From Pseudomonas tohonis (GTDB lineage: Bacteria; Pseudomonadota; Gammaproteobacteria; Pseudomonadales; Pseudomonadaceae), in assembly GCF_012767755.2 (NCBI RefSeq), contig NZ_AP023189.1:1612001-1676000 (forward strand): a stretch of DNA of 64,000 bases, given 5' to 3'. Shown in pieces: positions 11,812 through 19,839 of the stretch. The stretch's first letter is position 1, and each line of letters begins with the position of its first letter. The notes under the pieces were generated by a model. The model was not told the origin of the DNA, did not search any database, and worked only from the letters and a program-made list of their open reading frames with translations. Made by a program: the position numbers and the translations under genes.

Positions 11812-12065
11812 TCCCGCTGTGCCTCGGGCTGCTGGTGCTCGCCCTGCTGCTGACCCTGGCCCGCCTGGTCCGTGGCCCCTGCCTGCCGGACCGGATGCTG
11901 GCCCTGGACACCCTCTACGTCAACGCCATCGCCCTGCTGATCCTGCTGGGCATCTGGCAGGGCACCACCCTCTACTTCGAAGTGGCGCTGCTGATCGCCG
12001 TGCTCGGCTTCGTCGGCACCGTGGCGGTGGCCAAGTACATGCTGCGAGGAGACATCATCGAATGA
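11796..12065 (+). CDS. shaF: Na+/H+ antiporter subunit F (MnhF/MrpF)
   Basis: An 89-residue protein with three transmembrane segments. RLVRGPCLPDRMLALDTLYVNAI is the MrpF signature region (a G-P-x-x-x-D-R-x-x-A-x-D motif), and the C-terminal half ends in GTVAVAKYMLRGD. I place the start at ATG 11796, preceded by GAAGGAGG at 11781-11788, because a longer reading of the same frame would run far into shaE. It overlaps shaE by 16 bp and shaG by 4 bp (ATGA). Confidence 0.94.
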   Translation: MLAYVIPLCLGLLVLALLLTLARLVRGPCLPDRMLALDTLYVNAIALLILLGIWQGTTLYFEVALLIAVLGFVGTVAVAKYMLRGDIIE

Positions 12066-12409
12066 ACGCCGAGCCCCTGGCCCTCTGGGTCGAGATCCTC
12101 ATCTCGCTGTTCCTCCTGCTGGGCGCGGCCTTCGTGCTGATCGGTGCCATCGGCCTGTTCCGCCTGCCGGACTTCTTCATGCGCCTGCACGGGCCGACCA
12201 AGGCGACCACCCTGGGCGTGGGCAGCCTGGTGGTGGCCTCGTTGATCTACTTCTCGGCGACCCGCGAAGGCCTCAGCCTGCACGAGCTGCTGATCAGCCT
12301 GTTCCTCTTCATCAGTGCCCCGGTCAGTGCCTACATGCTGGCCAAGGCGGCGGTGCTGCAGCAGTTGCCGCTGACGCCGCGCACCCGTGGCAAGCCCTGG
12401 GAGCAGTAA
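12062..12409 (+). CDS. shaG: Na+/H+ antiporter subunit G (MnhG/MrpG)
   Basis: A 115-residue three-helix membrane protein and the last subunit of the operon. The MrpG signature GAIGLFRLPDFFMRLHGPTKATTLG is intact. Start is ATG 12062, overlapping the shaF stop. With A/B, C, D, E and F the operon is complete and all junctions overlap, so one mRNA should make the subunits in fixed ratio. The operon sits between the SlyB-like gene and a DMT transporter gene. Confidence 0.94.
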   Translation: MNAEPLALWVEILISLFLLLGAAFVLIGAIGLFRLPDFFMRLHGPTKATTLGVGSLVVASLIYFSATREGLSLHELLISLFLFISAPVSAYMLAKAAVLQQLPLTPRTRGKPWEQ

Positions 12410-12484
12410 CAGTTTTATCCCCTCGCTGTGCCTGTCATGGCGCCGGCCCGGCGCCTAGACTTGTGATTTTCCCGGAGGCAGGCG

Positions 12485-13396
12485 ATGGCGCAGCAAGGTC
12501 GTTGGGTGGCGGTCGCCTGCCTGGTCCTGGCCATGGCCTTGTGGGGCAGCTCCTTCATCGCCCTCAAGCTGGCCTTCCGCGAAGTGGCGCCCATGTGGGT
12601 GATCTTCGCGCGCATGGCCTTCGGCAGCCTGGTCTTCCTGCTCGCGTGGCGCTGGCGCGGTGAGTGCGATCCCCGGCCCGGGGACTGGAAATACTTCCTC
12701 GGCCTCGCCGCCTGCGAACCCTGCCTGTACTTCATCTTCGAGGCCCTGGCGCTGCAGCACACCAGTGCCGCCCAGGCCGGGATGATCACCGCGCTGCTGC
12801 CGCTGCCGCTGCTGGTGGCGGTCGGCGCCTACGCCTTCCTCCGTGAGCGCATCACCCGCACCACCCTGGCGGGCTTCCTCCTGGCGGTGGCCGGTGCCGT
12901 GTGGCTGAGCCTGGCCGGCGAGGCGGACGCGCACGCCACGGCGCCGTTGCTGGGCAACTTCTACGAATTCCTCGCCATGGTCTGCGCCACCGGCTACACC
13001 TTGCTGCTCAAGCATTTGTCGGCGCGCTATTCGGTGTTCCTGCTCACCGCGATGCAGGCGTTCATCGGCGCGCTGTTCTTCCTGCCCGTCGCCGCGCTGA
13101 CCGCGCCGCTGCCGCAAGCGCCCGGCGCACTGGCCATCGGCTCGATGCTCTACCTGGGCGTGGTCGTGACCGTCGGCGCCTATGGGCTGTACAACTTTGG
13201 CGTGGGCCGCCTGCCGGCCAGCCAGGCATCGGGGTTCATCAACCTGATCCCGGTGTTCACCCTGATCTTCGCCATGCTCCTGCTGGACGAGCGCCTGAGC
13301 CCCATGCAGCTCGGCGCCGCCGCCCTGGTCTTCGCCGGGGTGGCCCTGAGCCAGTGGCGCAGCGCTCCTCCGGCGCCCGCCGGCATCCTGGACTGA
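12485..13396 (+). CDS. DMT-superfamily (EamA) transporter
   Basis: A 303-residue inner-membrane protein with about ten transmembrane helices arranged as two EamA repeats. The first opens with LVLAMALWGSSFIALKLAFREV; the second covers about residues 155-290 (FYEFLAMVCATGYTLLLKHL; ASGFINLIPVFTLIFAMLLLDE, the hallmark of EamA exporters). Family members export amino acids, nucleosides or small metabolites with proton exchange; the substrate here is unknown. CCCGGAGGC precedes ATG 12485. The PLP enzyme gene starts 10 bp after its stop, so both may be one operon. Confidence 0.9.
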   Translation: MAQQGRWVAVACLVLAMALWGSSFIALKLAFREVAPMWVIFARMAFGSLVFLLAWRWRGECDPRPGDWKYFLGLAACEPCLYFIFEALALQHTSAAQAGMITALLPLPLLVAVGAYAFLRERITRTTLAGFLLAVAGAVWLSLAGEADAHATAPLLGNFYEFLAMVCATGYTLLLKHLSARYSVFLLTAMQAFIGALFFLPVAALTAPLPQAPGALAIGSMLYLGVVVTVGAYGLYNFGVGRLPASQASGFINLIPVFTLIFAMLLLDERLSPMQLGAAALVFAGVALSQWRSAPPAPAGILD

Positions 13397-13405
13397 GAGG
13401 TCGTC

Positions 13406-14500
13406 ATGCAAGACATCCGTAGCTGGACCCGCGAAGCCCTGCGCATCATCGAGGCGGACTTCCAGCGCAGCGCCGACACCCACCTGATTCCCCTGGAGCT
13501 CCCCGGCCTTCCGGGTATCGAGCTGTACTTCAAGGACGAGTCGAGCCACCCCACCGGCAGCCTCAAGCACCGCCTGGCGCGCTCGCTGTTCCTCTACGCG
13601 CTGTGTAACGGCCGGCTGAAGCCGGGGGCGCCGGTGATCGAGGCCTCCAGCGGTTCGACGGCGATTTCCGAAGCCTATTTCGCCCGCCTGCTGGGCCTGC
13701 CCTTCATCGCCGTGGTGCCGGCGTCCACCTCGCGGGAGAAGATCGCCCAGATCGCCTTCTACGGCGGGCGCAGCCACCTGGTGGACGACCCGACGCAGAT
13801 CCACGCCGAATCCGAGCGCCTGGCCCGCGAAAGCGGCGGCCATTTCATGGACCAGTTCACCTACGCCGAGCGGGCCACCGACTGGCGGGCGAACAACAAC
13901 ATCGCCGAGTCGATCTTCCAGCAGCTGCGCCACGAGCATTTCCCCGAGCCAGCCTGGCTGGTCTCCAGCCCCGGCACCGGCGGCACCCTGGCCACCCTGG
14001 GCCGCTACGTGCGCTATCGCCAGCACCGCACCCGGGTGTTCTGCGCCGACGCCGAGCGCTCGGTGTTCTTCGATGCCTACCGCAGCGGCGACCGCAGCCT
14101 GACCCTGGACTGCGGCTCGCGCATCGAGGGCATCGGCCGGCCGCGCGTGGAGGCGTCCTTCCTGCCGGAGGTGATCGACGCCATGGCCAAGGTGCCGGAC
14201 GCGCTGTCCCTGGCCGCCATGCGCTACCTGGCCCAGCGCCTCGGGCGGCGTGTCGGCGGGTCCAGCGGCACCAACCTGGTGGGCGCGCTGCTGGTGGGCC
14301 TGCGCATGGTCGCGGCGGGGGAGAAGGGCTCGGTGGTCGCCATCCTCTGCGACGGCGGCGAGCGCTACGCCACCACCTACTACGACGATGCCTGGGTGCA
14401 GGCCCAGGGCTACGACCTGGCCCCCCTGATCGCGACCATCACGGCTTGTGCGGAGCAGGGCGCGGCGCTGCCCGGCTCCATCCAGCTGGCCGGCCTCTGA
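13406..14500 (+). CDS. PLP-dependent cysteine synthase/cysteine desulfhydrase-family enzyme
   Basis: A 364-residue fold-type II PLP enzyme. The PLP lysine lies in [23 protein letters not shown] forms the substrate carboxylate loop and [15 protein letters not shown] the phosphate loop; VGGSSGTN and [14 protein letters not shown] are C-terminal cysteine-synthase-like segments. The S-S-G-S-T loop in place of T-S-G-N-T and the extra N-terminal region separate it from CysK/CysM. Related proteins are annotated as L-cysteine desulfhydrases, which would release sulfide, pyruvate and ammonia. Cytosolic. It follows the DMT exporter gene by 10 bp and precedes an acetyltransferase by 1 bp; a role with the exporter in amino-acid or thiol turnover is inference. 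Confidence 0.85.
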   Translation: MQDIRSWTREALRIIEADFQRSADTHLIPLELPGLPGIELYFKDESSHPTGSLKHRLARSLFLYALCNGRLKPGAPVIEASSGSTAISEAYFARLLGLPFIAVVPASTSREKIAQIAFYGGRSHLVDDPTQIHAESERLARESGGHFMDQFTYAERATDWRANNNIAESIFQQLRHEHFPEPAWLVSSPGTGGTLATLGRYVRYRQHRTRVFCADAERSVFFDAYRSGDRSLTLDCGSRIEGIGRPRVEASFLPEVIDAMAKVPDALSLAAMRYLAQRLGRRVGGSSGTNLVGALLVGLRMVAAGEKGSVVAILCDGGERYATTYYDDAWVQAQGYDLAPLIATITACAEQGAALPGSIQLAGL

Positions 14501-14501
14501 G

Positions 14502-15014
14502 ATGACGGCCGGCTTCCAGCTGCGCGCTGCCCGGGCGCAGGACATCGAATCGCTCGCCGGCTTCATCTTCGAGCACGGTCCCAACCCCTGGAACTTCCTG
14601 CCCGAAGCCGAGGTGCGCGAACACCTGGGCGGTATCGCCGAGGGGCGCGTGCAGGCGTGCCTGGCCGAGCAGGCGGGACGCCTGGCCGGCTTCGTCACCT
14701 TCCATCGGTGCGAGGCGTTCGCCGAGGACCAGGACGGGACGCGTGGCGACCTGCCCCGTGCCTACATCTGCGAGGCCGTGGTGCACCGCGAACTGGCCGG
14801 GCGCGGCCTGGGCTCGCGGTTGCTGGCGGCGGTGGTCGAGCGCCTCGCGGCCCAGGGCGTGGGCGATGTGTTCATCGAGCGGCACGAGGAAAACGCAGGT
14901 TCTGCCGGGATGATGCGCAAGGCGGGTTTCCGCGAGGTGCGCACCTTCGATGACCCCGAGCGCCGTGCCACCGGTTCGCGGCGCACGACGCTCTGCCACC
15001 TGCGGGTGGGTTGA
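14502..15014 (+). CDS. GNAT-family N-acetyltransferase
   Basis: A 170-residue acetyltransferase. The acetyl-CoA pyrophosphate loop is ELAGRGLGSRLLAAVVERLA (the R/Q-x-x-G-x-G/A motif), followed by a beta-strand with VFIERHEENAGSAGMMRKAGF, the common N-x-x-x-x-x-x-Y/F-x-K-x-G-F end of GNAT folds. It starts at ATG 14502, one base after the PLP enzyme stop, so the two are probably translated from one mRNA. The substrate cannot be predicted. It converges with the GAPDH gene, leaving only 3 bp between the stops. Confidence 0.88.
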   Translation: MTAGFQLRAARAQDIESLAGFIFEHGPNPWNFLPEAEVREHLGGIAEGRVQACLAEQAGRLAGFVTFHRCEAFAEDQDGTRGDLPRAYICEAVVHRELAGRGLGSRLLAAVVERLAAQGVGDVFIERHEENAGSAGMMRKAGFREVRTFDDPERRATGSRRTTLCHLRVG

Positions 15015-15017
15015 GGC

Positions 15018-16016
15018 TCAGCGCTCCAGCCAGGCCAGCATCACGTCGAGCATGCGGTTGGCGAAGGCCCATTCGTTGTCGTACCAGGCCAGCACCTTGA
15101 CCAGTTCGCCCTGCACGCGGGTGTGGCCGAGATCCGCTACGCAGGAGACCGGGTGGCCGTTGAAGTCGGTGGAGACCAGCGCCTCCTCGTTGCATTCCAT
15201 CACCCCGGCGGGCATCCGCGCGGCACCCTCGCGCAGGGCGGCGTTGACCGCCTCGCGGCTGGCCGGGCGTTCGGCGATGAAGGAGAGGTCCACCAGCGAG
15301 ACGTTGGGCGTCGGCACCCGCACCGCCATGCCGTCCAGGCGCCCGGCCAGCTCGGGGATGACCAGGCCGATGGCGCGCGCCGCGCCGGTGCCGGTGGGGA
15401 TCATCGACAGGGCGGCGGCGCGGGCGCGATAGAGGTCGTCGTGGGTCTTGTCCAGCAGGTTCTGGTCATTGGTGTAGGCGTGCACCGTGGTCACCAGGCC
15501 GCTGCGGATGCCGAACGCCTGGTGCAGCACCTGGGCCAGGGGGGCCAGGCAGTTGGTGGTGCAGGAGGCGTTGGAAACGATGCGCTGGTCGCCCAGCAGG
15601 GCGTGGTTGACGCCATAGACCAGGGTCAGGTCGGCGCTGTCCAGCGGGTGCGACAGCAGCACCCGGGGGGCGCCGGCGGCCAGGTGGCGCTCGACCTGCT
15701 CACGGCTCTTCATGCGCCCGGAGCACTCCAGCACCAGGTCGACGCCCAGTTCGCTCCAGGGCAGCCGCACCGGGTCGCGTTCGGCGAGCAGGCGGATCGA
15801 CTGCAGGCCGATGTCCATGCGGTCGCCGTTCAGCTTCACGGGGCAGGCGAAGCGGCCGAAGGTGGAATCGAAGCGGGTGAGGTGGGCGAGGGTGGCGGCG
15901 TCGCCGAGGTCGTTGATCGCCTCGATCCGGACGCGGGCGTCGAGGCCCCGTTCGAACAGGGCGCGGACCAGGGCGCGACCGATGCGGCCATATCCATTCA
16001 GTGCGATGCGCAGCAT
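15018..16016 (-). CDS. gap: Type I glyceraldehyde-3-phosphate dehydrogenase
   Basis: A 332-residue NAD(P)-dependent dehydrogenase that oxidises glyceraldehyde-3-phosphate to 1,3-bisphosphoglycerate. N-terminal ALNGYGRIGRALVRA is the nucleotide-binding loop; SNASCTTNCLAP holds the catalytic Cys152; TVHAYTNDQ carries the catalytic histidine; ARAAALSMIPTGTGAA and VRVPTPNVSLVDL line the phosphate sites; the protein ends with the usual LAWYDNEWAFANRM. The A-Y-T-N-D-Q and T-G-T-G-A-A segments fit GAPDH better than erythrose-4-phosphate dehydrogenase (Epd), though the ending resembles Epd. Start ATG 16016 is chosen because GAAGGAG precedes it and homologs begin there. Pseudomonas genomes carry several paralogs; which one this is cannot be settled here. 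Confidence 0.9.
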   Translation of the reverse strand: MLRIALNGYGRIGRALVRALFERGLDARVRIEAINDLGDAATLAHLTRFDSTFGRFACPVKLNGDRMDIGLQSIRLLAERDPVRLPWSELGVDLVLECSGRMKSREQVERHLAAGAPRVLLSHPLDSADLTLVYGVNHALLGDQRIVSNASCTTNCLAPLAQVLHQAFGIRSGLVTTVHAYTNDQNLLDKTHDDLYRARAAALSMIPTGTGAARAIGLVIPELAGRLDGMAVRVPTPNVSLVDLSFIAERPASREAVNAALREGAARMPAGVMECNEEALVSTDFNGHPVSCVADLGHTRVQGELVKVLAWYDNEWAFANRMLDVMLAWLER

Positions 16017-16145
16017 GACGTTCTCCTTCTGCTTGTCCTTGCACAAGCTTAGGAGCTGGCGGCGGCCCGTGCGCCCCGGCCGGCCGGTGGCCGCGGCCGA
16101 GAGTGCTGGGAGAAAGGAGCCCGGCCCGGGTCGGCCGGGTGGCGG

Positions 16146-16808
16146 TCACTCGTTGCGCGAGCCGCCGAAATAGGCGCAGCCACGCAGGGGCTTGCCGTCC
16201 AGGCGCAGTTCGGCGGTCAGATGCTGCACCGAGCCGCTCATGGAGTCGACGCAGCGCTGCGGGGCGACCCAGAGTTCGATGCGCTTGCCGTTGGCTTCGC
16301 TGGTGAGGTTGAAGCGGCCGTGGGGCAGTTGCTCTTCCATGTAGGGCAGGGCGACGGGCTCCTGGCCGAGCTGCTCCAGCACCAGGCCCTTGGCGTTGAC
16401 GTTGACGTTCCACTCCGGCTCGTGGCCGCTGGCGCGCAGCAGCAGGCGCTTGAAGTTCAGGTCCTCGCAGCCGTGGCCTTCGCGTTGCAGGCGATAGAGC
16501 TGGGTAACGTCCATCTGGCCGTCGGCGCCCTGGGCGGCGCCGAGGTTGCCGCGCAGGTCGACGAACAGCGGGCCGGGGCCGTCGTCCAGCAGGGTGGCGG
16601 CTTCCTGGAGGATGCCGGTGGCGCCGCTGTCGGCGACCACGAAGCGCCGCTGCTCGGAGCAGGGGCGCAACAGCAGGCGCCCGGCGTCCGCGCTCAGTTC
16701 ACCCTGGGTACGCGGTGCCAGCGGCGCGGGGGCGTCGTCGGTGGAGAACACCTGGCAGCCGGCGAAGAGGGGGAGCAGACTGAAAAGCAGTGGGCGGACA
16801 ACGCGCAT
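16146..16808 (-). CDS. COG3650-like lipoprotein of unknown function
   Basis: A 220-residue lipoprotein with lipobox F-A-G-C (Cys18). The segment LLRASGHEPEWNVNV near residue 125 and the C-terminal PQRCVDSMSGSVQHLTAELRLDGKPLRGCAYFGG recall COG3650/META-like periplasmic proteins, where the Cys pairs probably form disulfides: besides the lipidated Cys there are four more, in LLRPCSE, HGCED, QRCVD and RGCAY. Such proteins are heat-shock or envelope-associated but have no settled role. It runs opposite to the downstream DUF488 gene, with 66 bp between the two starts. Confidence 0.75.
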   Translation of the reverse strand: MRVVRPLLFSLLPLFAGCQVFSTDDAPAPLAPRTQGELSADAGRLLLRPCSEQRRFVVADSGATGILQEAATLLDDGPGPLFVDLRGNLGAAQGADGQMDVTQLYRLQREGHGCEDLNFKRLLLRASGHEPEWNVNVNAKGLVLEQLGQEPVALPYMEEQLPHGRFNLTSEANGKRIELWVAPQRCVDSMSGSVQHLTAELRLDGKPLRGCAYFGGSRNE

Positions 16809-16874
16809 TCGGGGGGCCTCCTTAAGGAAGCGGCCACGTTACCGGGGCGCATCGACTATCTCAAGGGAGGCACG

Positions 16875-17270
16875 ATGATCCAGTGCAGGCGGGTCTACGA
16901 GGAGAGGCGCGACGACGATGGGCGTCGGGTGCTAGTCGACAGGCTGTGGCCACGGGGCTGCCGCAAGGAGGCGCTGGCGCTCGATGCCTGGCTGCGCGAC
17001 GTGGCGCCCTCGACCGAGCTGCGCCGGGGTTTCTGCCACGACCCGGCGCTGTTCGATCAATTTCGCCTGCGCTATCGCGGCGAACTCGCGGCCCACCCCG
17101 AGCACTGGCAGGGCCTGTTGCAGATGGCCCGGGAAGGTCGGCTGACGCTGCTTTTCGCTGCCAAGGACGAGCAGGCCAACAACGCCCGGGTGCTGGCCGA
17201 GTTCCTCGAGGAGGAGCTGGACCGCGAAGGTCCGTCCGCCTCGCCGGTGTGCTATGCCGGCGAGGCCTGA
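16875..17270 (+). CDS. DUF488-family protein (YeaO-like)
   Basis: A 131-residue cytosolic protein of the DUF488/YeaO family, recognised from RRVLVDRLWPRGCRKEAL at the N-terminus, the W-L-R-D-V-A-P-S-T-E-L-R-R-G-F run, and LTLLFAAKDEQANNARVLAEFL near the end. Structures of the family show a compact alpha/beta fold; the function is unknown. ATG 16875 follows a strong GGGAGG at 16865-16870, so upstream in-frame starts were rejected. The gene converges with the SDR gene, with only 3 bp between the stops. Confidence 0.88.
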   Translation: MIQCRRVYEERRDDDGRRVLVDRLWPRGCRKEALALDAWLRDVAPSTELRRGFCHDPALFDQFRLRYRGELAAHPEHWQGLLQMAREGRLTLLFAAKDEQANNARVLAEFLEEELDREGPSASPVCYAGEA

Positions 17271-17273
17271 GCC

Positions 17274-17873
17274 CTACCAGACGCGATACACCTGGCCGGT
17301 CTGCGCGCCTTCTGCACTCTTGGCATAGGCCAGGGCGGCGAGGGCGGCGGGCACGGCCTTGTAGCCGCGGAAGAAGGGGCCGTAGGAGGGCAGGGCTTCC
17401 TCGATCACCGTGGGGCTGACGCTGTTGATGCGCAGGCCACGGGGTAGCTCGATGGCGGCGCTTTTCACGAAGCTGTCGATGGCGCCGTTGACCATGCTCG
17501 CCGAGGAGCCGGCGCGGATCGGGTCGTCGCTGAGCACGCCCGAGGTGAGGGTGAAGGAGGCACCGTCGTTGGCGAATTCGCGACCGATCAGCACCAGGTT
17601 CACCTGGCCCATCAGCTTGTCCGCCAGGCCCACGGCGAACTGCGCCTCGCCCATCTCCGCCAGGGCGCCGAAATGCACCTTGCCGGTGGCGCTGATCAAT
17701 GCGTCGAAGCGGCCGGTCTGCTCGAACAGGCGGCGGATCGACGCGGCATCGCGGATGTCCACCTGGAAGTCGCCGCTGCTGTGGCCGACGCGGATGATCT
17801 CGTGGCGCTCTTTCAGTTCGTCGTCGATGGCCCGGCCGATGGTGCCGCTGGCACCGATGAGGATGATCTTCAT
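17274..17873 (-). CDS. Short-chain dehydrogenase/reductase
   Basis: A 199-residue short SDR. The N-terminal IILIGASGTIGRAI gives the G-x-x-G-x-x-G dinucleotide loop; VDIRDAASIRRLFEQ and ALISATGKVHFG match the adenine-binding and NAG-like strands. TLTSGVLSDDPIRAG would hold the catalytic Ser. The expected Y-x-x-x-K is not clear: the aligned stretch is SMVNGAIDSFVKSAAIEL, where the tyrosine is replaced by Asn or Val, as in the related family of short atypical SDRs. So the protein may bind NAD(P) but be catalytically different. Start ATG 17873. It is divergent from a LysR-type regulator gene (116 bp between starts) that may control it. Confidence 0.85.
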   Translation of the reverse strand: MKIILIGASGTIGRAIDDELKERHEIIRVGHSSGDFQVDIRDAASIRRLFEQTGRFDALISATGKVHFGALAEMGEAQFAVGLADKLMGQVNLVLIGREFANDGASFTLTSGVLSDDPIRAGSSASMVNGAIDSFVKSAAIELPRGLRINSVSPTVIEEALPSYGPFFRGYKAVPAALAALAYAKSAEGAQTGQVYRVW

Positions 17874-17988
17874 GGGTCGATTCCTGTGTGTGTGGATGAC
17901 TGAAGCCAGTGTAGAGTCGCTTTTGTTGTCGATAATCCAGGCAATCGGAAACCTGTGGTTCTCATATGGAAACAGTGAGGGGCTCTTC

Positions 17989-18897
17989 ATGAGCGAGATG
18001 GAGGATCTGGCGGCCTTCGCCGTGCTGCTGGAGGTGGGCAGTTTCACCGGCGCCGCCGAGCGCCTGGGTTGCAGCAAGGGGCAGCTGTCCAAGCGTATCC
18101 GTCAGCTGGAAGCGGGGCTCGGCGCCACCCTGCTGCACCGCACCACGCGACGGTTGGACCTGACCGCCGCCGGCGCCGCGCTGCTGCCCGAGGCCCAGGC
18201 GCTGCTGGCCCAGGCCAACCGGGCACGCCAGGCGGTGCAGCGTTTGCAGGAGGAGATCGCCGGGCGGGTGCGCATCACCGTGCCGGTGTCCCTGGGCGAG
18301 ACCTTCTTCGATGCGCTGCTGCTGGAGTTCACCCGCCGCCATCCCGAGGTGCGGGTGGAGCTGGACCTGAGCAACAGCTACCGCGACCTGGTGGCCGAAG
18401 GCTACGACCTGGGCGTGCGTTCCGGTCCGCACCTGGACGAGCGCCTGGTGGCGCGGCCGCTGTTCTCCCTGGAGGAGATCACCTGCGCCGCGCCCGCGTA
18501 CCTGGCCCGCCACGGCGAGCCGAAAGCGCCGGCGGAACTGGGCGGGCACCAGTGCCTGCTCAACACCCACTATGCCGGCTACGAGGAGTGGCTCTACCAC
18601 CGCCAGCACCAGCTGGAGCGGGTGAAGGTGGCGGGCAACCTCGCGAGCAATCACTACAGCCTGCTGAAGAAGGCGGCGCTGTCCGGGGCCGGCATCGCCC
18701 GGCTGCCGTCCTACATGCTGCACGACGAGCTGGCCGATGGGCGCCTGGTGTGGCTGCTGCGCGGCTACCAGACGCGGCAGTCACCGGTGTTCCTCGTGCA
18801 TCCCTACCAGGGCGGCCTGCCACGCCGCACCCAGGTGCTGCTGGAGTACCTGCTGGACTGGTTCGAGCGCAGCCGCCAGGCGCTGGATAGGCTGTAG
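17989..18897 (+). CDS. LysR-family transcriptional regulator
   Basis: A 302-residue regulator: N-terminal winged helix-turn-helix at residues about 5-63 (FAVLLEVGSFTGAAERLGCSK, GQLSKRIRQLEAGLG, LLHRTTRRLDLTAAG) and a periplasmic-binding-like effector domain from about 90 on. It belongs to the CrgA/DsdC-like subgroup by its R-x-D-L-T-A-A-G end of the wing. It is divergent from the SDR gene, the usual layout for a LysR protein and its target. ATG 17989 has GAGGGG upstream (17977-17982). The effector is unknown. Confidence 0.9.
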   Translation: MSEMEDLAAFAVLLEVGSFTGAAERLGCSKGQLSKRIRQLEAGLGATLLHRTTRRLDLTAAGAALLPEAQALLAQANRARQAVQRLQEEIAGRVRITVPVSLGETFFDALLLEFTRRHPEVRVELDLSNSYRDLVAEGYDLGVRSGPHLDERLVARPLFSLEEITCAAPAYLARHGEPKAPAELGGHQCLLNTHYAGYEEWLYHRQHQLERVKVAGNLASNHYSLLKKAALSGAGIARLPSYMLHDELADGRLVWLLRGYQTRQSPVFLVHPYQGGLPRRTQVLLEYLLDWFERSRQALDRL

Positions 18898-18930
18898 GGC
18901 TCCTGCCCAGCCTGGGGAGGGGCGCGCCTT

Positions 18931-18954
18931 GTGGGAGCGGTTTCAACCGCGAAA
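18931..18954. repeat. REP element (copy 1)
   Basis: GTGGGAGCGG followed by a perfect 14-bp palindrome GCGGTT-TC-AACCGC (18937-18950). This is the Pseudomonas REP core; related copies lie at 52869, 62512 (inverted) and 62551. It lies between the LysR gene and the end of the bra operon. Confidence 0.75.
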
Positions 18955-18977
18955 GGGTTTGCACGATGAGTTCGTAG

Positions 18978-19002
18978 GTTGGGCTGAGGCACGAAGCCCA
19001 AC
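18978..19002. repeat. GTTGGGCT inverted repeat
   Basis: GTTGGGCT (18978-18985) faces AGCCCAAC (18995-19002) across 9 bp. Sister elements with the same arms lie at 52936-52960 and 62463-62487, each close to a REP copy, so the two seem to travel together. Confidence 0.6.
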
Positions 19003-19094
19003 GCAGCGGGGCCGGGCAGCGTGCTGTCGGGCCTCGCTGCGCTCGGCGCCAACCTGCGGTATGGCTCCCGGCCTTTGTTTCCGGCACCAACGAA

Positions 19095-19116
19095 AACGGC
19101 CCCGAAAGGGGCCGTT
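19095..19116 (-). terminator. braG: Rho-independent terminator of the bra/liv operon
   Basis: A perfect 9-bp stem AACGGCCCC (19095-19103) and its complement (19108-19116) with a 4-nt loop. Read on the minus strand it is followed by TTTTCG and lies 19 bp after the livF stop codon, so it ends the livHMGF message. Confidence 0.85.
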
Positions 19117-19134
19117 GTCGGAGTGCCGCGGGGA

Positions 19135-19836
19135 TCAGCCGCCGAGGTAGGCGTCACGCACCTTGGGATCGGTGAGCAGTGCTTCACCGGTGCCCTGCAT
19201 GACGATCCGCCCGTTCTCCAGCACGTAGCCGCGATCCGCCAGCTTGAGCGCCTGGTTGGCGTTCTGCTCGACGAGGAACACGGTCACGCCATCACGGCGC
19301 AGCTGTTCGATGATGTCGAAGATCTGCTGGATGATGATCGGCGCCAGGCCCAGGGACGGCTCGTCGAGCAGCAGCAGTTGCGGCTTGCTCATCAGCGCGC
19401 GGCCGATGGCGAGCATCTGCTGCTCACCGCCGGACATGGTGCCGGCGCGCTGTTCGAAGCGTTCCTTGAGGCGCGGGAAGAGGCCGAGGATCTTGTCCAT
19501 CTGCTCGTCGTAATCACCCTTGGGCGTGAAGAAACCGCCCATGGCCAGGTTCTCCTCGACCGTCAGGCGGGCGAACACGCGGCGGCCTTCCGGCACCACC
19601 GCGATGCTCTTGCGCATGATGTCGCTGGATTCCTGGCCGACCAGTTCCTCGCCCAGGTAGCGGATGCTGCCGCTGGCCGCGCGTGGCGAGCCGCAGAGGG
19701 TCATCAGCAGGGTCGACTTGCCGGCGCCGTTGGCGCCGATCAGGGTGACGATCTCGCCACGGCTGACTTCCATGCTGACCTCGTGCAGCGCCTGGACCTT
19801 GCCGTAGAAGGTGGAAACCTTGTCGAAACTCAGCAT
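19135..19836 (-). CDS. braG: Branched-chain amino-acid ABC transporter, ATP-binding protein LivF/BraG
   Basis: A 233-residue ABC ATPase. Walker A is GANGAGKST, the signature is TMSGGEQQML, Walker B is LLLLDEPSLGL and the switch His lies after it in FLVEQNANQAL (here Gln/Asn as in LivF). It pairs with LivG at the inner membrane to power uptake of Leu, Ile and Val bound by LivJ/BraC. Last gene of the operon; ATG 19836 is 3 bp beyond the livG stop. The sequence closely resembles P. aeruginosa BraG. Confidence 0.96.
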   Translation of the reverse strand: MLSFDKVSTFYGKVQALHEVSMEVSRGEIVTLIGANGAGKSTLLMTLCGSPRAASGSIRYLGEELVGQESSDIMRKSIAVVPEGRRVFARLTVEENLAMGGFFTPKGDYDEQMDKILGLFPRLKERFEQRAGTMSGGEQQMLAIGRALMSKPQLLLLDEPSLGLAPIIIQQIFDIIEQLRRDGVTVFLVEQNANQALKLADRGYVLENGRIVMQGTGEALLTDPKVRDAYLGG

Positions 19837-19839
19837 GGC

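Noticed and set aside
15018..16016. Erythrose-4-phosphate dehydrogenase (epd).
   Set aside because: The C-terminal end is Epd-like, but the SNASCTTNCLAP, AYTNDQ and TGTGAARA segments match type I GAPDH.
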